The notes beneath the pieces were generated by a model, which worked only from the letters and a program-made list of their open reading frames with translations, did no database searches and was not told the DNA's origin. From NCBI GenBank assembly GCA_003255745.1, contig QKYL01000005.1, positions 1 to 64,000 of the forward strand: 64,000 nucleotides of DNA, given 5' to 3'. Source of the DNA: Paracoccus saliphilus. GTDB taxonomy: Bacteria > Pseudomonadota > Alphaproteobacteria > Rhodobacterales > Rhodobacteraceae. The number at the start of each line of letters is the position of its first letter. The stretch's first letter is position 1. The translations under genes and the position numbers were made by a program. This document shows, in pieces, positions 27,500 through 37,510 of this stretch.

Positions 27500-30199
27500 C
27501 TATTCCTTTGGCGCGGCCTTGGGTTTGGCGGCTTTCGCGGCGGGCTTGGCCTTGGCCTTGGCGGTCTTTGCAGCTGCAGGTTTGGCAGCCGCCTTTTTGG
27601 CCGCGGGCTTTTTCGCGGCCTTTTTGGGTGATTTCGCCGCCTTGGCCGCGATCAATTCCAGCGCCTGATCCAGTGTCAGGTCCTCGGGCGTGACGTCGCG
27701 GGGCAGGGTGGCGTTCACCTTTTCCCATTTGACATAGGGACCATAGCGCCCGTTCATCACCTGGATCGCGCCGCCGTCGGGATGGTCGCCCATCTCGCGC
27801 AGGGGGGCCGCCGCTGCGGCCCGGCCACGGGTCTGCTTGGAAGCCAGCACCTCGACAGCGCGATTCATGCCGATGGTAAAGACCTCGTCCACATCCGCAA
27901 TGTTGGCGTATTTCGATCCGTGTTTGACATAGGGACCAAAGCGTCCAATCCCGGCCTCGACCAGCACGCCATCCTCGGGGTGGGGGCCGACGGGCCGGGG
28001 CAGGGCCAGAAGCTGAACCGCCTTTTCAAGGTCCAGGCTGCCGGCGTCCCAACCCTTGGGGATCGAAGAACGGGGCGGTTTGGGATTTTCTTCTGTCGCC
28101 TCGCCGCGCTGGACATAGGGGCCAAACCGCCCGGTCTTCAGGCTGATTGGATCGCCCGCATCCTCGCCCAGAACCCGGTCGCCCACGGGCTGTTCGCCAT
28201 CGGGCGCCGACAGGGGGCGGGTATAGCGGCATTCGGGATAGTTGGTGCAGCCGATGAAGGCCCCGCCGGACCGTGCGGTCTTCAGGTTCAGCCGGCCCTG
28301 TCCGCACAGCGGGCATTCGCGCGGATCCCCGCCATCGGCGCGCGGCGGGTAAAGGTGCGGCGCCAGTGCCTCGTCGATCGCATCCAGAACCTCGGTGATG
28401 CGCAGCTCGGACGTGCCCTCCAGCGCCTTCGAGAAATCCTTCCAGAAGCGGCCCAGAACTTCGCGCCACAGGCGGTCGCCGGCGCTGATCTCGTCCAGCT
28501 CGTTCTCCAGGTCGGCCGTGAAGTCGTAGCTGACATAGCGGGGGAAGTATTTCAGCAGAAAGATCGTGACCAGCCGCCCCTTGTCTTCGGGGATCAGCCG
28601 GTTCTTGTCCTTCAGGACATATTCCCGGTCCTGGATGGTCGTCACGATGCTGGCATAGGTCGAGGGGCGGCCGATGCCCAGCTCTTCCATCCGCTTGACC
28701 AGCGTCGCTTCGGTATAGCGGGGCGGAGCCTGCGTGAAGTGCTGGCGGGCGGCGACACGGCCTCCGTCATCGGCCAGCATGCCGGGCGCGCCGCGCTGTC
28801 CGGCAGGGGCGGTGATCGCGTCTCCGCCCTTTTCGCGGGCCTTTGTCATTTCGGCGTCGAACGACTTGGCGACCAGCCGCGCAGCCTCGCCCTCGGCGAT
28901 CACCGGCAGGCGGGCGCTGTCCTCGCCTTCGTCATCATCGCGGCCTTGGTCATAGACGCGCAGGAAGCCGTCGAACAGCATCACTTGGCCGGTCGCGCGC
29001 AGGCCCACCTGGTTGTCAGAGCTGGCGATTTCGACCGTGGTGCGTTCCATCCGGGCGGCTTCCATCTGGCTGGCGATCGTGCGCTTCCAGATCAGGTCAT
29101 AGAGCTTGCGCTGGTCATCGGCACTGACCTTCAGGCGGTCGGTCGACATCATCATGTCGGTGGGCCGGATGCATTCATGCGCCTCTTGCGCGTTCTTGGC
29201 CTTGTTCTTGTACATGCGCGGGCTTTTCGGCAGGTAGTTCTCGCCGAACTTGGCCTTGATTGCATCGCGGGCAGCCATCACCGCCTCGGGTGCCATGTCG
29301 ATGCCGTCGGTTCGCATATAGGTGATCAGCCCCGCCTCATAGAGGCGCTGCGCCGCCGACATGCAGGCCTTGGCGCCCATGCCCAGCTTTCGGCTGGCCT
29401 CCTGCTGGAGGGTCGAGGTCATGAAGGGCGGCCAGGGATTGCGGCTGGCGGGTTTCGCAGCGACCGAGGCCACCTTCAACTCGCGGCTGGCCACGGCGCT
29501 GACGGCCATGGCGGCCTGTTCGGCGGTTGCCAGGTCGAATCGCTCCAACCGCTTTCCAGCCAGCGAAACCAGGGCGGCGTCGTATTCATCGCCGCCAGGC
29601 GTGGCCAGCCGGGCATGGACGGACCAGTATTCGCGGGGCTTGAACGCCTCGATCTCCATTTCGCGGTCGACGATCAAGCGCAGGCAGACCGACTGCACGC
29701 GCCCTGCCGACTTGGCCCCCGGCAGCTTGCGCCACAGAACAGGCGACAGCTTAAACCCTACCAGGTAGTCCAGCGCCCGGCGCGCCAAATACGCATCGAC
29801 CAGGGGCTGGTCAATCTGGCGGGGTTTGGCCATCGCCTCGGTCACTGCGGCCTTGGTGATGGCGTTGAATGTGACGCGGTTCACCGCAGCGCCCTTCTTC
29901 AGCGCGGGCGCCAGTGCCTCCAGCAGGTGCCAGCTGATCGCCTCGCCCTCGCGGTCAGGGTCAGTGGCCAGGATCAGGTTCTGGTCATCCTTCAGCGCGT
30001 CCTTGATCGCCTTCAGATGTTTCCTGCTGTCGGCCGCAACCTCCCATTTCATGTCGAAATCATGATCCGGATCAACGCTTCCGTCCTTGGGCGGCAGGTC
30101 CCGCACATGGCCGAAGCTGGCCAGAACGCGATAGTCGCCGCCGAGATATTTCTCGATGGTCTTGGCCTTGGCCGGGGATTCGACGACGACGACGGGCAT
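27500..30199 (-). CDS. topA: DNA topoisomerase I
   Basis: Type IA topoisomerase relaxing negative supercoils, 899 residues. TOPRIM domain at the N-terminus (VVVESPAKAKTIEKYLGG, then ATDPDREGEAISWHLLE), catalytic tyrosine Y294 in GLITYMRTDG, one zinc-ribbon CPLCGQGRLNLK with GCTNYPECRY, then several C-terminal topoisomerase repeat domains. It ends in a Lys/Ala/Pro-rich tail of about 50 residues that resembles a histone H1-like DNA-binding tail. The start at 30199 follows GAGGT; the extended opening upstream to 30319 is rejected. dprA lies just upstream. Confidence 0.97.
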   Translation of the reverse strand: MPVVVVESPAKAKTIEKYLGGDYRVLASFGHVRDLPPKDGSVDPDHDFDMKWEVAADSRKHLKAIKDALKDDQNLILATDPDREGEAISWHLLEALAPALKKGAAVNRVTFNAITKAAVTEAMAKPRQIDQPLVDAYLARRALDYLVGFKLSPVLWRKLPGAKSAGRVQSVCLRLIVDREMEIEAFKPREYWSVHARLATPGGDEYDAALVSLAGKRLERFDLATAEQAAMAVSAVASRELKVASVAAKPASRNPWPPFMTSTLQQEASRKLGMGAKACMSAAQRLYEAGLITYMRTDGIDMAPEAVMAARDAIKAKFGENYLPKSPRMYKNKAKNAQEAHECIRPTDMMMSTDRLKVSADDQRKLYDLIWKRTIASQMEAARMERTTVEIASSDNQVGLRATGQVMLFDGFLRVYDQGRDDDEGEDSARLPVIAEGEAARLVAKSFDAEMTKAREKGGDAITAPAGQRGAPGMLADDGGRVAARQHFTQAPPRYTEATLVKRMEELGIGRPSTYASIVTTIQDREYVLKDKNRLIPEDKGRLVTIFLLKYFPRYVSYDFTADLENELDEISAGDRLWREVLGRFWKDFSKALEGTSELRITEVLDAIDEALAPHLYPPRADGGDPRECPLCGQGRLNLKTARSGGAFIGCTNYPECRYTRPLSAPDGEQPVGDRVLGEDAGDPISLKTGRFGPYVQRGEATEENPKPPRSSIPKGWDAGSLDLEKAVQLLALPRPVGPHPEDGVLVEAGIGRFGPYVKHGSKYANIADVDEVFTIGMNRAVEVLASKQTRGRAAAAAPLREMGDHPDGGAIQVMNGRYGPYVKWEKVNATLPRDVTPEDLTLDQALELIAAKAAKSPKKAAKKPAAKKAAAKPAAAKTAKAKAKPAAKAAKPKAAPKE

Positions 30200-30337
30200 G
30201 GGGACCTCGGACAGCTGCAATGGGGCGGCAACATGGGTGCCGGGCGGCGCACTGTCAACGGGGGGTGACAGGCGCGGCTTGCGGTGACGTTGCAGGTGGC
30301 CGTGTCGCATCCCGTTCATTGGCGACGCGGCGCGGGA

Positions 30338-31504
30338 TCAGGACAATGCCAGCCGCCCCCCGGCCAGCCGGGTGACACGGCCCTGCAGTTCCAGTGACAG
30401 GATCGCGGAACTGGCGACCGAGGCCGAAACACCCAGGTCGCGGATCAAGTCGTTCTCCTCTGTCGGAGAGGGTCCAAGGCGCGACAGGATGCGCCCTTCC
30501 AGCTGGACCGGGCCGCTGGCGTCGGGCCGATCGACGGCGGCCACAGTGCCGCCCGTGATGGCTTGTGGGCGGGGCAAGGGGACCGCAAAGGCGGAGAGGC
30601 GAGGCGCGTCGGCAGCAGTGACCGCGCGAAGGGCATCGGCGACATCCGCGGCACTGCGCACCAGCGTGGCGCCGTCGCGGATCAGGGCGTTGCAGCCCGA
30701 CGCCCGCGCATCCATCGGATGTCCCGGCACCGCCATCACCTCGCGCCCCTGATCCAGCGCATTCCTGGCGGTGATCAGCGTGCCGGAACGGTGGGCGGCC
30801 TCGATCACCACCACGGCGCGTGACAGGCCCGACACGATCCGGTTGCGGGTCGGAAAATGCCGCGCGGCGGGCTCGGTGCCGGGTGGTTGTTCCGAGATCA
30901 GCACCCCCGTTTGCGCAATTTGTGCGGCCAGCACTGCATTCTCCAGCGGATAGATGACGTCGATGCCGCCGGCCATCACGGCAATTGTTCCTGTTGGCAG
31001 GGACGCTTGATGGGCCGCAGTGTCGACGCCGCGCGCAAGGCCCGCCACGACCGTGAAACCGGCCTCTCCCAGGCCCGCCGCCATCCCCCGCGCCATCCGC
31101 AGCCCCAGGGACGATGCGTTGCGCGCGCCGATCACTGCGATCACGTCCCGCGACAGCCAGGCCGGATCGCCCTGCACCCACAGAACCGGCGGCGCATTGC
31201 CGATCTGGCGCAGGATGTCAGGATAAACCGGGTCGTCGATGCGCAAAAGCCGGGCACCAGCCCGTCGGCCTGCGGCCAGTTCGGCTGCGGCGACGCCTTC
31301 GGGACAGGGTTGATATTCGCTGATCCCGGCTGCGTCGGCGATCCGGGGCAGCATCTCCAGTGCCGCCCGGGCGGAGCCATGTTCGGCCATCAGTCGATGG
31401 AAGGTGGCAGGTCCCACCCGGCGCGACCGGATCAGGCGCAGGATGCTGAGGTCGTCATCCGCGTCGCGATCGGGCGCGGCGCGACGGGCCGGTGCGGTAT
31501 CCAT
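30338..31504 (-). CDS. dprA: DNA-processing protein DprA
   Basis: RecA-loading protein for incoming single-stranded DNA, found in both competent and non-competent bacteria. 388 residues: an N-terminal SAM/HhH-like region (LRLIRSRRVGPATFHRLM), then the Rossmann-like domain with VIGARNASSLGLRMARGMA, GLARGVDTAAHQASL, ISEQPPGTEPAARHFPTRNR and SGTLITARNALDQGREVMAV, and a C-terminal winged-helix (DLGVSASVASSAILSLELQG). The adjacency with topA is widespread in bacteria. No other competence genes are in the window, so natural transformation is not implied. Confidence 0.95.
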   Translation of the reverse strand: MDTAPARRAAPDRDADDDLSILRLIRSRRVGPATFHRLMAEHGSARAALEMLPRIADAAGISEYQPCPEGVAAAELAAGRRAGARLLRIDDPVYPDILRQIGNAPPVLWVQGDPAWLSRDVIAVIGARNASSLGLRMARGMAAGLGEAGFTVVAGLARGVDTAAHQASLPTGTIAVMAGGIDVIYPLENAVLAAQIAQTGVLISEQPPGTEPAARHFPTRNRIVSGLSRAVVVIEAAHRSGTLITARNALDQGREVMAVPGHPMDARASGCNALIRDGATLVRSAADVADALRAVTAADAPRLSAFAVPLPRPQAITGGTVAAVDRPDASGPVQLEGRILSRLGPSPTEENDLIRDLGVSASVASSAILSLELQGRVTRLAGGRLALS

Positions 31505-31587
31505 GTTGCCTCCGTGTCATCCGTTTCCGCGGATAACACGGACGGGGTTAACAACTGGTTACCACCCGAATGGCTGTCGCGGCCCCG

Positions 31588-33009
31588 TCACGCGGCCGAG
31601 CCGCCCACTGTCAGTCCGCCGATCAGCAGCGTGGGCTGGCCCACGCCCACGGGCACCCACTGTCCCTGCTTGCCGCAATTGCCGATGCCCGGGTCCAGCG
31701 ACATGTCGTTGCCGACGGCGCGCACCTGCTGAAGGGCCGTGGCGCCGTCCCCGATCAGCGTGGCGCCACGAATCGGATCGCCCAGAACGCCGTTCCGGAC
31801 CCGATAGGCTTCGGTGCAGGAAAAGACGAACTTGCCGTTGGTGATGTCCACCTGGCCGCCGCCGAAGCCCACCGCATAGATCCCGTCCGCCAGATCGGCC
31901 AAGATTGCGGCGGGGTCCGCATTGCCGGACGGCATGTAGGTGTTGGTCATGCGCGGCATGGGAACATGGGCAAAGCTTTCGCGCCGCCCGTTTCCGGTGG
32001 GGGCCACGTCCATCAGGCGCGCGTTCTGGCGGTCCTGCATGTAGCCGACAAGGATGCCGTCCTCGATCAGCACGGTGCGCGCCGGTGGCGTGCCTTCGTC
32101 GTCGATGTTGATGCTGCCACGGCGGTCTGGGATCGTGCCGTCGTCGACCACGGTGACACCGGGGGCGGCGACGCGCTGGCCCATCAGCCCGGCAAAGGCA
32201 CTGGCCTTCTTGCGGTTGAAGTCGCCTTCCAGGCCGTGACCCACCGCTTCGTGCAGCAGGATGCCGGGCCAGCCCGGACCCAGCACCACATCCATCACCC
32301 CGGCCGGGGCAGGGACCGACCGCAGGTTCACCAGCGCGATGCGCAGCGCCTCGTGCACCAGGCCCCTCCAGTGGTCAGGCTGCAGCAGCAGCTCCAGCGC
32401 GTGCCGGCCGCCGCCGCCCGCGCTGCCGCTTTCGCGGCGGTCGTTGTTTTCCACGATGACCGCGACATTCAGCCGCGTCATCGGCCGGACATCACTGGCC
32501 AGGCTGCCTTCGGGGCGCAGGATGGCGACCTCCTGCAGGCTGCTGCCCATCGACACGGTGACCTGCACCACCCGCGGGTCGAGGCTGCGGGCAAAGTCGT
32601 CGATCTCTCGCAGCAGGGCGATGCGGCGGGCGATCGGGATGCCCTCGGCGGGATCGATCGCGGGATAAAGGGTCAGGGGCTGCATCGCCGACGGCTGTGC
32701 CATCACTCCCCCGCCTCGACCCACCGCCAGCCGCGCCGTTTCAGCCGCGCGACGCAGCGCAGCCTCGGTCATTTCGGTGGAATGGGCATAGCCCGTCACC
32801 TCGCCGCGCACCGCGCGCAGACCAAAACCCTGGCTGGCCATGAAGCTGGAATTGCGCAGCCGGCCGTCGTCGAAGACCAGCGACTCGGACTGGCTGCGCT
32901 CCAGAAACAGTTCTCCGTCGTCGGCGCCGTGGACGGCGTCGCGCAGGATCGACAGGGCCCGGTCGCGGTCCAGATGCTGGTCGAAGGGATCGAAGGGCTG
33001 GCGGCTCAT
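31588..33009 (-). CDS. tldD: Metalloprotease TldD
   Basis: Subunit of the TldD/TldE (PmbA) protease that degrades unfolded peptides and processes some modified peptides. 473 residues with the zinc motif HEAVGH at 253-258 followed by GLEGDF, a feature of the active TldD subunit. Further segments GYMQDRQNARLM, PMPRMTNTYMPSG and GGQVDITNGKFVFS fit the family. The ATG at 33009 has AGGAG upstream; the longer opening to 33123 lacks one. The partner gene tldE/pmbA is not in the window. It is divergent from the cytochrome oxidase operon. Confidence 0.95.
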   Translation of the reverse strand: MSRQPFDPFDQHLDRDRALSILRDAVHGADDGELFLERSQSESLVFDDGRLRNSSFMASQGFGLRAVRGEVTGYAHSTEMTEAALRRAAETARLAVGRGGGVMAQPSAMQPLTLYPAIDPAEGIPIARRIALLREIDDFARSLDPRVVQVTVSMGSSLQEVAILRPEGSLASDVRPMTRLNVAVIVENNDRRESGSAGGGGRHALELLLQPDHWRGLVHEALRIALVNLRSVPAPAGVMDVVLGPGWPGILLHEAVGHGLEGDFNRKKASAFAGLMGQRVAAPGVTVVDDGTIPDRRGSINIDDEGTPPARTVLIEDGILVGYMQDRQNARLMDVAPTGNGRRESFAHVPMPRMTNTYMPSGNADPAAILADLADGIYAVGFGGGQVDITNGKFVFSCTEAYRVRNGVLGDPIRGATLIGDGATALQQVRAVGNDMSLDPGIGNCGKQGQWVPVGVGQPTLLIGGLTVGGSAA

Positions 33010-33217
33010 GCAGGGCTCCTGACGGGTTTGGGCTGCGACGGGGCCGCCACGCCGGGCGCGGCAGCGGGTCGCGTTCCTTCTTTGACCGGAAATGCGGTAG
33101 GTATGGCTTGCCCGGAGGGGCAAGATATGGTCATAGAACGGTCACTGTGAAAGGAAAAGGGGCAGCCTCCCGGCCGCCCCTGCGGCCATTCAGGCCGGGC
33201 CAACGCAACGGGATGGA
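33010..33217. promoter_or_regulatory. Divergent intergenic region between tldD and the cta operon
   Basis: 208 bases expected to hold promoters in both directions. A small perfect hairpin CTTGCCC-GGAG-GGGCAAG lies at 33107-33124. A TTGACC at 33082-33087 is a possible -35 for the oxidase operon, but no convincing -10 partner follows, so no promoter is assigned. Confidence 0.35.
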
Positions 33218-34123
33218 ATGATGGCAAGAGCGATGATTCGCCGTGGAGTCGCGGCAGCTACGGGGTTCGCGATCGCGGGCATGTTGGCCGGAACTGCCAT
33301 GGCACAAGAGGTGCTGGGCGATCTGCCCACAATCGGCAAGCCGGTTCCGGCCGGAACGGGCTTCCAGCCCGCGGCGACCGAACTGGCGCGGGACCAGCAA
33401 TGGCTGGACCATTTCGTGTTGATCATCATCACGGCCGTCACCATCCTGGTCTGCGCGCTGCTGCTGATCGTGATCTTCCGCTTCAACCAGCGTGCAAATC
33501 CGGTCCCGGCCAAGTTCACCCACAACACCGCGCTGGAGATCGGCTGGACCCTTGGCCCCGTCCTGATCCTTGTCGCCATCGGGGCCTTTTCGCTGCCGAT
33601 CCTGTTCCGCAGCCAGGAAATGCCCGAGGACCCGGACGTTGTCGTGAAGGTGACTGGCCACCAGTGGTACTGGTCCTATGAATACCCTGAAAACGGCATT
33701 GCCTTCGACTCGCTGATGCTGCCCAAGGATGAGTTGGCCGATTATGGCTATTCCGAGGATGAATACCTGCTGGCCACCGACACGGCCGTCGTCGTCCCAG
33801 TGGGCCAGACCGTGCTGCTGCAGGTGACTGCCAGCGACGTGATCCACTCGTGGACCATACCGGCCTTTGCCGTGAAACAGGACGCCGTTCCGGGCCGCAT
33901 CGCCCAAGCCTGGTTTGCTGTCGAACAGGAAGGCACCTATTTCGGCCAGTGCAGCGAGCTGTGCGGCATCAACCACGCCTACATGCCGATCGTCGTGAAG
34001 GCGGTCAGCCCCGAAGTCTATGCGGCCTGGGTTGCCGAGCAGGGCGGAACCCTGGGCGAGGCCGAGCCGCAGACCGCCAGTCTGGACCCGGCGGCCGAGG
34101 TCACCCTGGCCCGCGCCGACTGA
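33218..34123 (+). CDS. ctaC: Cytochrome c oxidase subunit II (aa3-type)
   Basis: Membrane subunit that receives electrons from cytochrome c at the dinuclear CuA centre. 301 residues: signal peptide of about 29 residues (cleavage near AMA-QE), two membrane helices ([20 protein letters not shown] and [20 protein letters not shown]), then the cupredoxin domain. CuA ligands are visible in [11 protein letters not shown] (H210) and [13 protein letters not shown] (C245, C249, H253, M256); removing 29 residues gives the mature numbers 216, 220, 224 and 227, as in the Paracoccus enzyme. It heads the ctaC-ctaB-orf-ctaG-ctaE operon. Subunit I (ctaD) is not in this window, as in Paracoccus. Confidence 0.97.
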   Translation: MMARAMIRRGVAAATGFAIAGMLAGTAMAQEVLGDLPTIGKPVPAGTGFQPAATELARDQQWLDHFVLIIITAVTILVCALLLIVIFRFNQRANPVPAKFTHNTALEIGWTLGPVLILVAIGAFSLPILFRSQEMPEDPDVVVKVTGHQWYWSYEYPENGIAFDSLMLPKDELADYGYSEDEYLLATDTAVVVPVGQTVLLQVTASDVIHSWTIPAFAVKQDAVPGRIAQAWFAVEQEGTYFGQCSELCGINHAYMPIVVKAVSPEVYAAWVAEQGGTLGEAEPQTASLDPAAEVTLARAD

Positions 34124-34187
34124 ACCGAAGCCCTGGGTCGGGCCGGCAATCCTGCTGGCCTGCCCAGGAAAACCGATTGAAGGTGCG

Positions 34188-35105
34188 ATGACCGATATCA
34201 ACGCATACGATGGTGCACCCGAGGCCGAGTTCCGCGACTATGTCGCCCTTCTCAAGCCGCGGGTCATGTCGCTTGTCGTATTCACGGCCTTCGTGGGTCT
34301 GTGGGTCGCGCCGGTCGACGTGCATCCGTTCATCGCATTCTGCTCGATCCTGTTCATCGCGCTTGGAGGCGGGGCCTCAGGCGCGCTGAACATGTGGTAT
34401 GACCGCGACATCGATGCCGTGATGAACCGCACCCAGAGCCGTCCCATCCCTGCCGGTCGCGTCGAAGGCGGAGAAGCCCTGGGCCTGGGCATTGTCCTGG
34501 CGCTGATCTCTGTCATGATGCTGGGGCTGGTGGCCAACTGGTTCGCCGCCGGGTTCCTGGCCTTTACCGTCTTCTTTTATGCGGTGGTCTACACGATCTG
34601 GCTGAAGCGATGGACGCCGCAGAACATCGTGATCGGCGGTGCCGCCGGCGCTTTCCCCCCGATGATCGGATGGGCCTGCGCCACGGGCGGCATCACCATC
34701 GAGTCGCTCTTGATGTTCGCGTTGATCTTCTTCTGGACGCCGCCGCATTTCTGGGCGCTGGCGCTGTTCATGAAGGAAGATTACCACAAGGCTGGCGTGC
34801 CGATGCTGACCGTGACTCACGGCCGCCCCACCACCCGCCGCCACATCTTTGCCTATACGCTTGTCCTGGCACCCTTCGCGATCTGGCTGGGGCTGACCTC
34901 GATCGGCGGACCGCTCTACATGGCGGTGGCGGTCGTGCTGAACGCCGCCTTTATCCGCGGCGGCTGGCAGATCCTGCGCCGGTCCGAGGATCAGGCGATC
35001 GCTGACGGCTATGCGGTGGAAAAGCGCGTCTTCAAGCTGTCGCTCTATTATCTTTTCCTGCATTTCCTGGCGCTGCTGCTGCAGGGCTGGATGGGAGGTT
35101 GGTGA
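34188..35105 (+). CDS. ctaB: Protoheme IX farnesyltransferase (heme O synthase)
   Basis: UbiA-superfamily prenyltransferase that adds farnesyl to heme B, producing heme O for heme A. 305 residues with about nine membrane helices. Both conserved loops are seen: [20 protein letters not shown] (the Asp-rich prenyl-diphosphate site) and [17 protein letters not shown]. The ATG at 34188 follows GAAGG, and a longer in-frame opening into ctaC is rejected. The stop overlaps the next small gene by one base (TGATG), suggesting coupled translation. Confidence 0.96.
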   Translation: MTDINAYDGAPEAEFRDYVALLKPRVMSLVVFTAFVGLWVAPVDVHPFIAFCSILFIALGGGASGALNMWYDRDIDAVMNRTQSRPIPAGRVEGGEALGLGIVLALISVMMLGLVANWFAAGFLAFTVFFYAVVYTIWLKRWTPQNIVIGGAAGAFPPMIGWACATGGITIESLLMFALIFFWTPPHFWALALFMKEDYHKAGVPMLTVTHGRPTTRRHIFAYTLVLAPFAIWLGLTSIGGPLYMAVAVVLNAAFIRGGWQILRRSEDQAIADGYAVEKRVFKLSLYYLFLHFLALLLQGWMGGW

Positions 35106-35320
35106 TGGCACTTCGCCCCGAACATGAAATTCACACACGTCGCCGCTCACGCAATGTCGGACTGGGTATCGTGCTGCTGAGCTTTGTGGCGCTGGTCTTT
35201 GCACTGACCGTCGTCAAGGTCCAGCAGGGCGACATGATGGAGGCGTTCGACCACCAGCCGCGCGTCTCGCTGACCCCGGTGCCAGATGCGGCCCCGGCTC
35301 TGGCGGAGGGCGGGCAATGA
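35105..35320 (+). CDS. Small single-pass membrane protein of the cta operon
   Basis: 71 residues: a basic, Arg-rich N-terminus ([13 protein letters not shown]), one strongly hydrophobic helix ([18 protein letters not shown]), then a short polar C-terminus with [10 protein letters not shown], so most likely N-in with the tail in the periplasm. It is wedged between ctaB and ctaG with one- and four-base overlaps, as a short ORF is in related cta operons. That position suggests a role in oxidase assembly, possibly with CtaG, but I know no specific activity for it. Confidence 0.8.
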   Translation: MALRPEHEIHTRRRSRNVGLGIVLLSFVALVFALTVVKVQQGDMMEAFDHQPRVSLTPVPDAAPALAEGGQ

Positions 35321-35889
35321 AGCGTCTCAGCCCCGAGGGCCGGACCGTGGCCATGTTGGTGGGGGTTGTCCTGACGATGGGCGCGCTGTCTTGGGCGGCA
35401 GTGCCATTTTATGACTGGTTCTGCCGCGTAACCGGCTTTGGCGGCACCACCCAGGTATCGGCCTCAGCCTCGGACGAGGTGCTGGACGAGGTCGTGCGCG
35501 TGCGCTTTGACGCGAACACTGACCCGAACCTGGAATGGACCTTCCGCCCGATGCAGACGCGCATGGACCTGCGCATCGGCGAAAGCGGCCTGGCCTTCTA
35601 CGAAGCCGTCAACACGTCCGATGTGCCGCTGACCGGCACGGCCAGCTACAACGTCGCGCCCGAAATCTCGGGCTACTACTTCATCAAGGTCGAGTGCTTC
35701 TGCTTCACCGAACAGACGCTGCAGCCCGGCGAGCGGATCGAGATGCCGGTCAGCTTCTATGTGGATCCCGAACTGGTGCGCGACAGCGATGCCGGACATG
35801 TTCGCGACATCACGCTGTCCTATACCTTCCACCGGACCGAGCCGCGCAGCGCTGCGCTTGACACGGCTCCGGCCAAGACCATCAACTAA
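35317..35889 (+). CDS. ctaG: Cytochrome c oxidase assembly protein CtaG (Cox11)
   Basis: Copper chaperone that delivers Cu to the CuB site of subunit I. 190 residues: one N-terminal membrane helix ([20 protein letters not shown]) followed by a periplasmic immunoglobulin-like domain with [14 protein letters not shown] and the copper-binding CFCF in [12 protein letters not shown]. The C-terminus ([10 protein letters not shown]) is family-like. It overlaps the small upstream membrane protein gene by ATGA and precedes ctaE by 32 bp. Confidence 0.97.
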   Translation: MKRLSPEGRTVAMLVGVVLTMGALSWAAVPFYDWFCRVTGFGGTTQVSASASDEVLDEVVRVRFDANTDPNLEWTFRPMQTRMDLRIGESGLAFYEAVNTSDVPLTGTASYNVAPEISGYYFIKVECFCFTEQTLQPGERIEMPVSFYVDPELVRDSDAGHVRDITLSYTFHRTEPRSAALDTAPAKTIN

Positions 35890-35921
35890 GACGAATTCGA
35901 GGGAGCCGACGGGGATCCGAC

Positions 35922-36749
35922 ATGGCGCACGCTAAGAACCACGATTACCATATTCTTCCGGCCTCTGTCTGGCCTTTCCTCGCGGCGGTGGCGGTCTTCG
36001 TCATGCTGTATGGCGCAGTCGCCTGGATGACCGGAGAGGTCACGCTGATGGGTGCGGCCATCACCGGTCCCTGGATGTTTGCCATCGGCCTTGTCGCGAC
36101 CTGCTATGTCAGCTTTGCCTGGTGGGCCGACATGGTCCGCGAGGCGGAGTCGGGCGATCACACGCCAGTCGTGCGGATCGGCCTGCAATACGGCTTCATC
36201 CTGTTCGTGATGTCCGAGGCGATGCTGTTCGTCACGCTGTTCTGGAACTTCATCAAGCACGCACTCTATCCGATGAGCGAGGAAAGCCCGATCGTGGACG
36301 GCGTCTGGCCGCCGGTTGGGATCGAAACCTTCGACCCGTGGCACCTGCCTTTCATCAACACGCTGATCCTGTTGCTGTCGGGCGTCGCCGTCACTTGGGC
36401 CCACCATGCCTGGGCGCATGAAGGCGACCGCAAGGTCGCGATCAACGGCCTGGCCGTCGCGGTGGCCCTCGGCCTCGTCTTTACCGGCCTGCAGGCTTAC
36501 GAATACAGCCACGCGGCCTTCGGCCTGGCCGACACTGCCTATGCCTCGGCCTTCTACATCGCCACTGGCTTCCACGGCCTGCACGTGATCATCGGGACGA
36601 TCTTCCTGGCGGTCTGCCTGGTGCGCTTCATGCGCGGGCAGATGACCCAGAACCAGCACGTGGGCTTTGAGGCTGCTGCATGGTACTGGCACTTTGTCGA
36701 CGTCATCTGGCTGGTGCTGTTTGCGGTCATCTACGTCTGGGGCAGCTGA
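35922..36749 (+). CDS. ctaE: Cytochrome c oxidase subunit III
   Basis: Core membrane subunit of the aa3 oxidase that stabilises subunit I and helps proton uptake. 275 residues with seven hydrophobic helices. Typical segments: [13 protein letters not shown] at the start, [39 protein letters not shown] (split), [20 protein letters not shown] and the closing [18 protein letters not shown]. It is the last oxidase gene before a terminator-like hairpin, and SURF1 follows. Confidence 0.97.
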   Translation: MAHAKNHDYHILPASVWPFLAAVAVFVMLYGAVAWMTGEVTLMGAAITGPWMFAIGLVATCYVSFAWWADMVREAESGDHTPVVRIGLQYGFILFVMSEAMLFVTLFWNFIKHALYPMSEESPIVDGVWPPVGIETFDPWHLPFINTLILLLSGVAVTWAHHAWAHEGDRKVAINGLAVAVALGLVFTGLQAYEYSHAAFGLADTAYASAFYIATGFHGLHVIIGTIFLAVCLVRFMRGQMTQNQHVGFEAAAWYWHFVDVIWLVLFAVIYVWGS

Positions 36750-36768
36750 CCCCGCTTTCAGGTCCTAA

Positions 36769-36797
36769 GCGCGCGGGGGTCAACCTCCGCGCGTTTT
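36769..36797 (+). terminator. Terminator-like hairpin after ctaE
   Basis: Stem of about ten base pairs CGCGCGGGGG / CCTCCGCGCG with one G-T pair and a TCAA loop, followed by TTTTT. It ends about 30 bases before SURF1, so it may attenuate rather than fully stop transcription into the downstream genes. Confidence 0.8.
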
Positions 36798-36828
36798 TCG
36801 TTGCCCTTCCAGCAACCCGGAGCGTTTG

Positions 36829-37500
36829 ATGCGCCGTTACCTGTTCCCGCTGATCCTCGGCATCGTCGGTTGCGCCATTCTGGTGCAGCTGGGCCTGTGG
36901 CAGCTGGATCGCCGTGACTGGAAGGAAGCCATGCTGGAGGAGATCCGGGCCGGCATCCTGGCCGATCCGGTGCCGCTGCCGGCGGAGGTCGATCCCTTGA
37001 TGAAATACCTGCCCGTCACCGTCAGCGGCACCACGACCGGGGCCGAGATCGACGTGCTGTCGCATACCCGCGAACAGGGTGCCGGATATCAGATCATTTC
37101 GCGCTTCGTCACCGATGACGGGCGCGCAATTCTGCTGGACCGTGGCTTTGTGCCGCAAGAGGCGCGTCGGATCGCGCGCCCTCCGGTTCGCCTGGAGGTG
37201 CGGGGCAACCTACACTGGCCGCAGGATGCCGGCAGCTCGACGCCCGCGCCAAACCTCGACGAGAACATCTGGTTCGCCCGCGATGTCGATGCAATGGCCG
37301 CGGAACTGGACACCCAACCGATCCTGGTCGTCGCCAGCTTCATCCAGGGTGACAATCAAGGCGCCGAACCTATTCCGGTCGCGGTCGAGGGCATCCCCAA
37401 CAATCACCTGTCCTATGCCGTGCAATGGTTCCTGATTGCGGCAACCTGGGCGGTAATGACACTGGCGCTGATCTGGCGTATCAGGCAGCGCAGCTACTGA
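36829..37500 (+). CDS. SURF1 family cytochrome c oxidase assembly protein
   Basis: 223 residues with the SURF1 layout: an N-terminal helix (LFPLILGIVGCAILVQLGLW followed by QLDRRDWKE), a periplasmic domain with REQGAGYQIISRF and ILLDRGFVPQEA, and a C-terminal helix (VQWFLIAATWAVMTLALIWR). In Paracoccus, SURF1 proteins bind heme A and supply it to oxidase subunit I. The ATG at 36829 follows GGAGCG; the TTG one codon earlier is not needed. It lies downstream of ctaE, as in related genomes. Confidence 0.92.
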   Translation: MRRYLFPLILGIVGCAILVQLGLWQLDRRDWKEAMLEEIRAGILADPVPLPAEVDPLMKYLPVTVSGTTTGAEIDVLSHTREQGAGYQIISRFVTDDGRAILLDRGFVPQEARRIARPPVRLEVRGNLHWPQDAGSSTPAPNLDENIWFARDVDAMAAELDTQPILVVASFIQGDNQGAEPIPVAVEGIPNNHLSYAVQWFLIAATWAVMTLALIWRIRQRSY

Positions 37501-37510
37501 AGGAATTCCG

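Noticed and set aside
27782-30268. 828-codon plus-strand open frame opposite topA
   Set aside because: Antisense to topoisomerase I; no domain and no ribosome binding site.
30338-31504. Natural competence locus from dprA
   Set aside because: dprA is widespread in bacteria that are not transformable. No com or pil genes are in the window.
31512-31541. Terminator between tldD and dprA (12-bp stem with one mismatch)
   Set aside because: An inverted repeat is present (CCGTGTCATCCG / CGGATAACACGG) but no T tract follows on the minus strand, and it could equally be an operator for dprA.
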